From Desulfobulbaceae bacterium (GTDB lineage Bacteria > Desulfobacterota > Desulfobulbia > Desulfobulbales > Desulfobulbaceae), in assembly GCA_026987195.1 (NCBI GenBank), contig JALSNC010000054.1:1-58555 (forward strand): a DNA stretch of 58,555 bases. The letters are read 5' to 3'. The first letter of the stretch is position 1. Each line of letters begins with the position of its first letter. The notes beneath the pieces were generated by a model. That model was not told where the DNA came from, did not search any database, and saw only the letters and a program-made list of their open reading frames with translations. The translations under genes and the position numbers were made by a program. Shown here in pieces: positions 58,311 to 58,555 of the stretch.

Positions 58311-58464
58311 CTGCCCACTGCCACCTGACACCTGGCACCAGACACCTGCCCCCTGACACCTGCCCCCTGCCCCCTGACACCTGACACCTGACACCTGGCA
58401 CCTGACACCTGGCACCTGGCACCTGACACCTGGCACCTGGCACCTGACACCTGGCACCTGGCCC
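58311..58464. repeat. Heptanucleotide tandem array, 22 units
   Basis: There are 22 contiguous 7-bp units with consensus CTGRCAC. The observed units include CTGACAC, CTGGCAC, CTGCCCC, CTGCCCA, CAGACAC and CTGGCCC. The right part alternates CTGACAC and CTGGCAC in a higher-order pattern (CTGACAC, CTGGCAC, CTGGCAC). Confidence 0.92.
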
Positions 58465-58555
58465 TGGCCCTGATTTTCTGCCAAGGCCAGGGATGATTCC
58501 GGTTGACAAATACGTCAGTACGATTAGGAATTCAGGAAGGAGGCCGGGGAGTTCA

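Larger units (their letters stand above)
58169..58555. other. Intergenic region at the window end
   Basis: It contains a palindrome (58244-58263) and a heptanucleotide array. The final AGGAAGGAGGCCGGGG (58534-58549) looks like a ribosome binding site for a gene beginning just beyond the window, with TTGACA at 58503 as a possible -35. Reading frames across the array are low complexity and not credible genes. Confidence 0.5.

Noticed and set aside
58311..58464. CRISPR array.
   Set aside because: The units are 7 bp and contiguous with no spacers. No cas genes are present in the window.
58135..58509. Minus-strand frame encoding a Cys-Gln-Val-Pro-Gly repetitive peptide.
   Set aside because: It is generated by the heptanucleotide array, which reads as a 7-residue repeat in every frame. 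There is no ribosome binding site or domain.
1..58555. tRNA, rRNA, integrase or attachment sites bounding the purine island.
   Set aside because: None could be recognised, so recent transfer of the island as a classic genomic island is not supported by this window.

Overview
The window reads as chromosomal DNA of a GC-rich Gram-negative, largely anaerobic bacterium. A member of the Desulfobacterota (Desulfobulbales-like sulfur bacteria) is my best guess. The reasons are a protein-thiocarboxylate sulfur-carrier operon, selenium-dependent molybdenum hydroxylase genes, long-form PstA/PstC permeases, and short heptanucleotide arrays with dispersed palindromic repeats between genes. The taxonomy is inferred from gene content; no rRNA or tRNA gene was seen. 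47 protein genes can be supported.

Region 1 (1-4.6 kb) is a sulfur assimilation locus. It holds a CymR-like Rrf2 regulator, a small ThiS-fold sulfur carrier with a masked C-terminus, a MetY-like PLP sulfhydrylase, a MoeB/ThiF-like adenylyltransferase, a JAMM protease and a TusA-like protein. A CysZ-like membrane protein converges on it. Region 2 (4.6-13.7 kb) has nadA, then a minus-strand group for undecaprenyl/lipid metabolism (DedA-PAP2-LssY fusion, uppP, an ArnT-like GT39 glycosyltransferase) and an orphan histidine kinase. Region 3 (13.7-22.3 kb) is the phosphate regulon: phoU-pstC-pstA-pstS-pstB on the minus strand, divergent from phoB-phoR.

Region 4 (22.3-55.9 kb) is the centrepiece: a nearly complete anaerobic purine/urate degradation island. 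A minus-strand operon (ridA, ygeX/dpaL, a YheO-type regulator, mocA) diverges from a ~29 kb run of plus-strand genes. That run is ygeY, carbamate kinase, ygeW, xdhD, ssnA, hydA, ygfK, yqeB, an NCS2 purine permease, xdhABC, guaD, a four-gene BMP-type nucleoside ABC transporter, two PLP fold-type II enzymes, an XdhC/CoxI accessory gene and yqeC. Two paralogous phosphoribosyltransferases follow. The genes suggest purine uptake, deamination, redox attack on the ring by (seleno)molybdenum enzymes, hydrolytic ring opening, and breakdown to 2,3-diaminopropionate (to pyruvate and ammonia) and carbamoyl phosphate (to ATP). The two operons appear to start from mirror-image sigma70-type promoters whose 17-bp spacers hold related AT-rich palindromes. 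Region 5 (56-58.5 kb) has a PilJ-type chemoreceptor carrying a C-terminal PilZ domain, then a 22-unit heptanucleotide array.

Intergenic space is unusually structured. A ~50-bp repeat (here 'repeat A') occurs about 16 times, almost always within a few bases of a start or stop codon, sometimes as inverted pairs and sometimes supplying the stop codon. Two further families (B and C), a MITE-like inverted-repeat element and a ~105-bp palindrome are also present.
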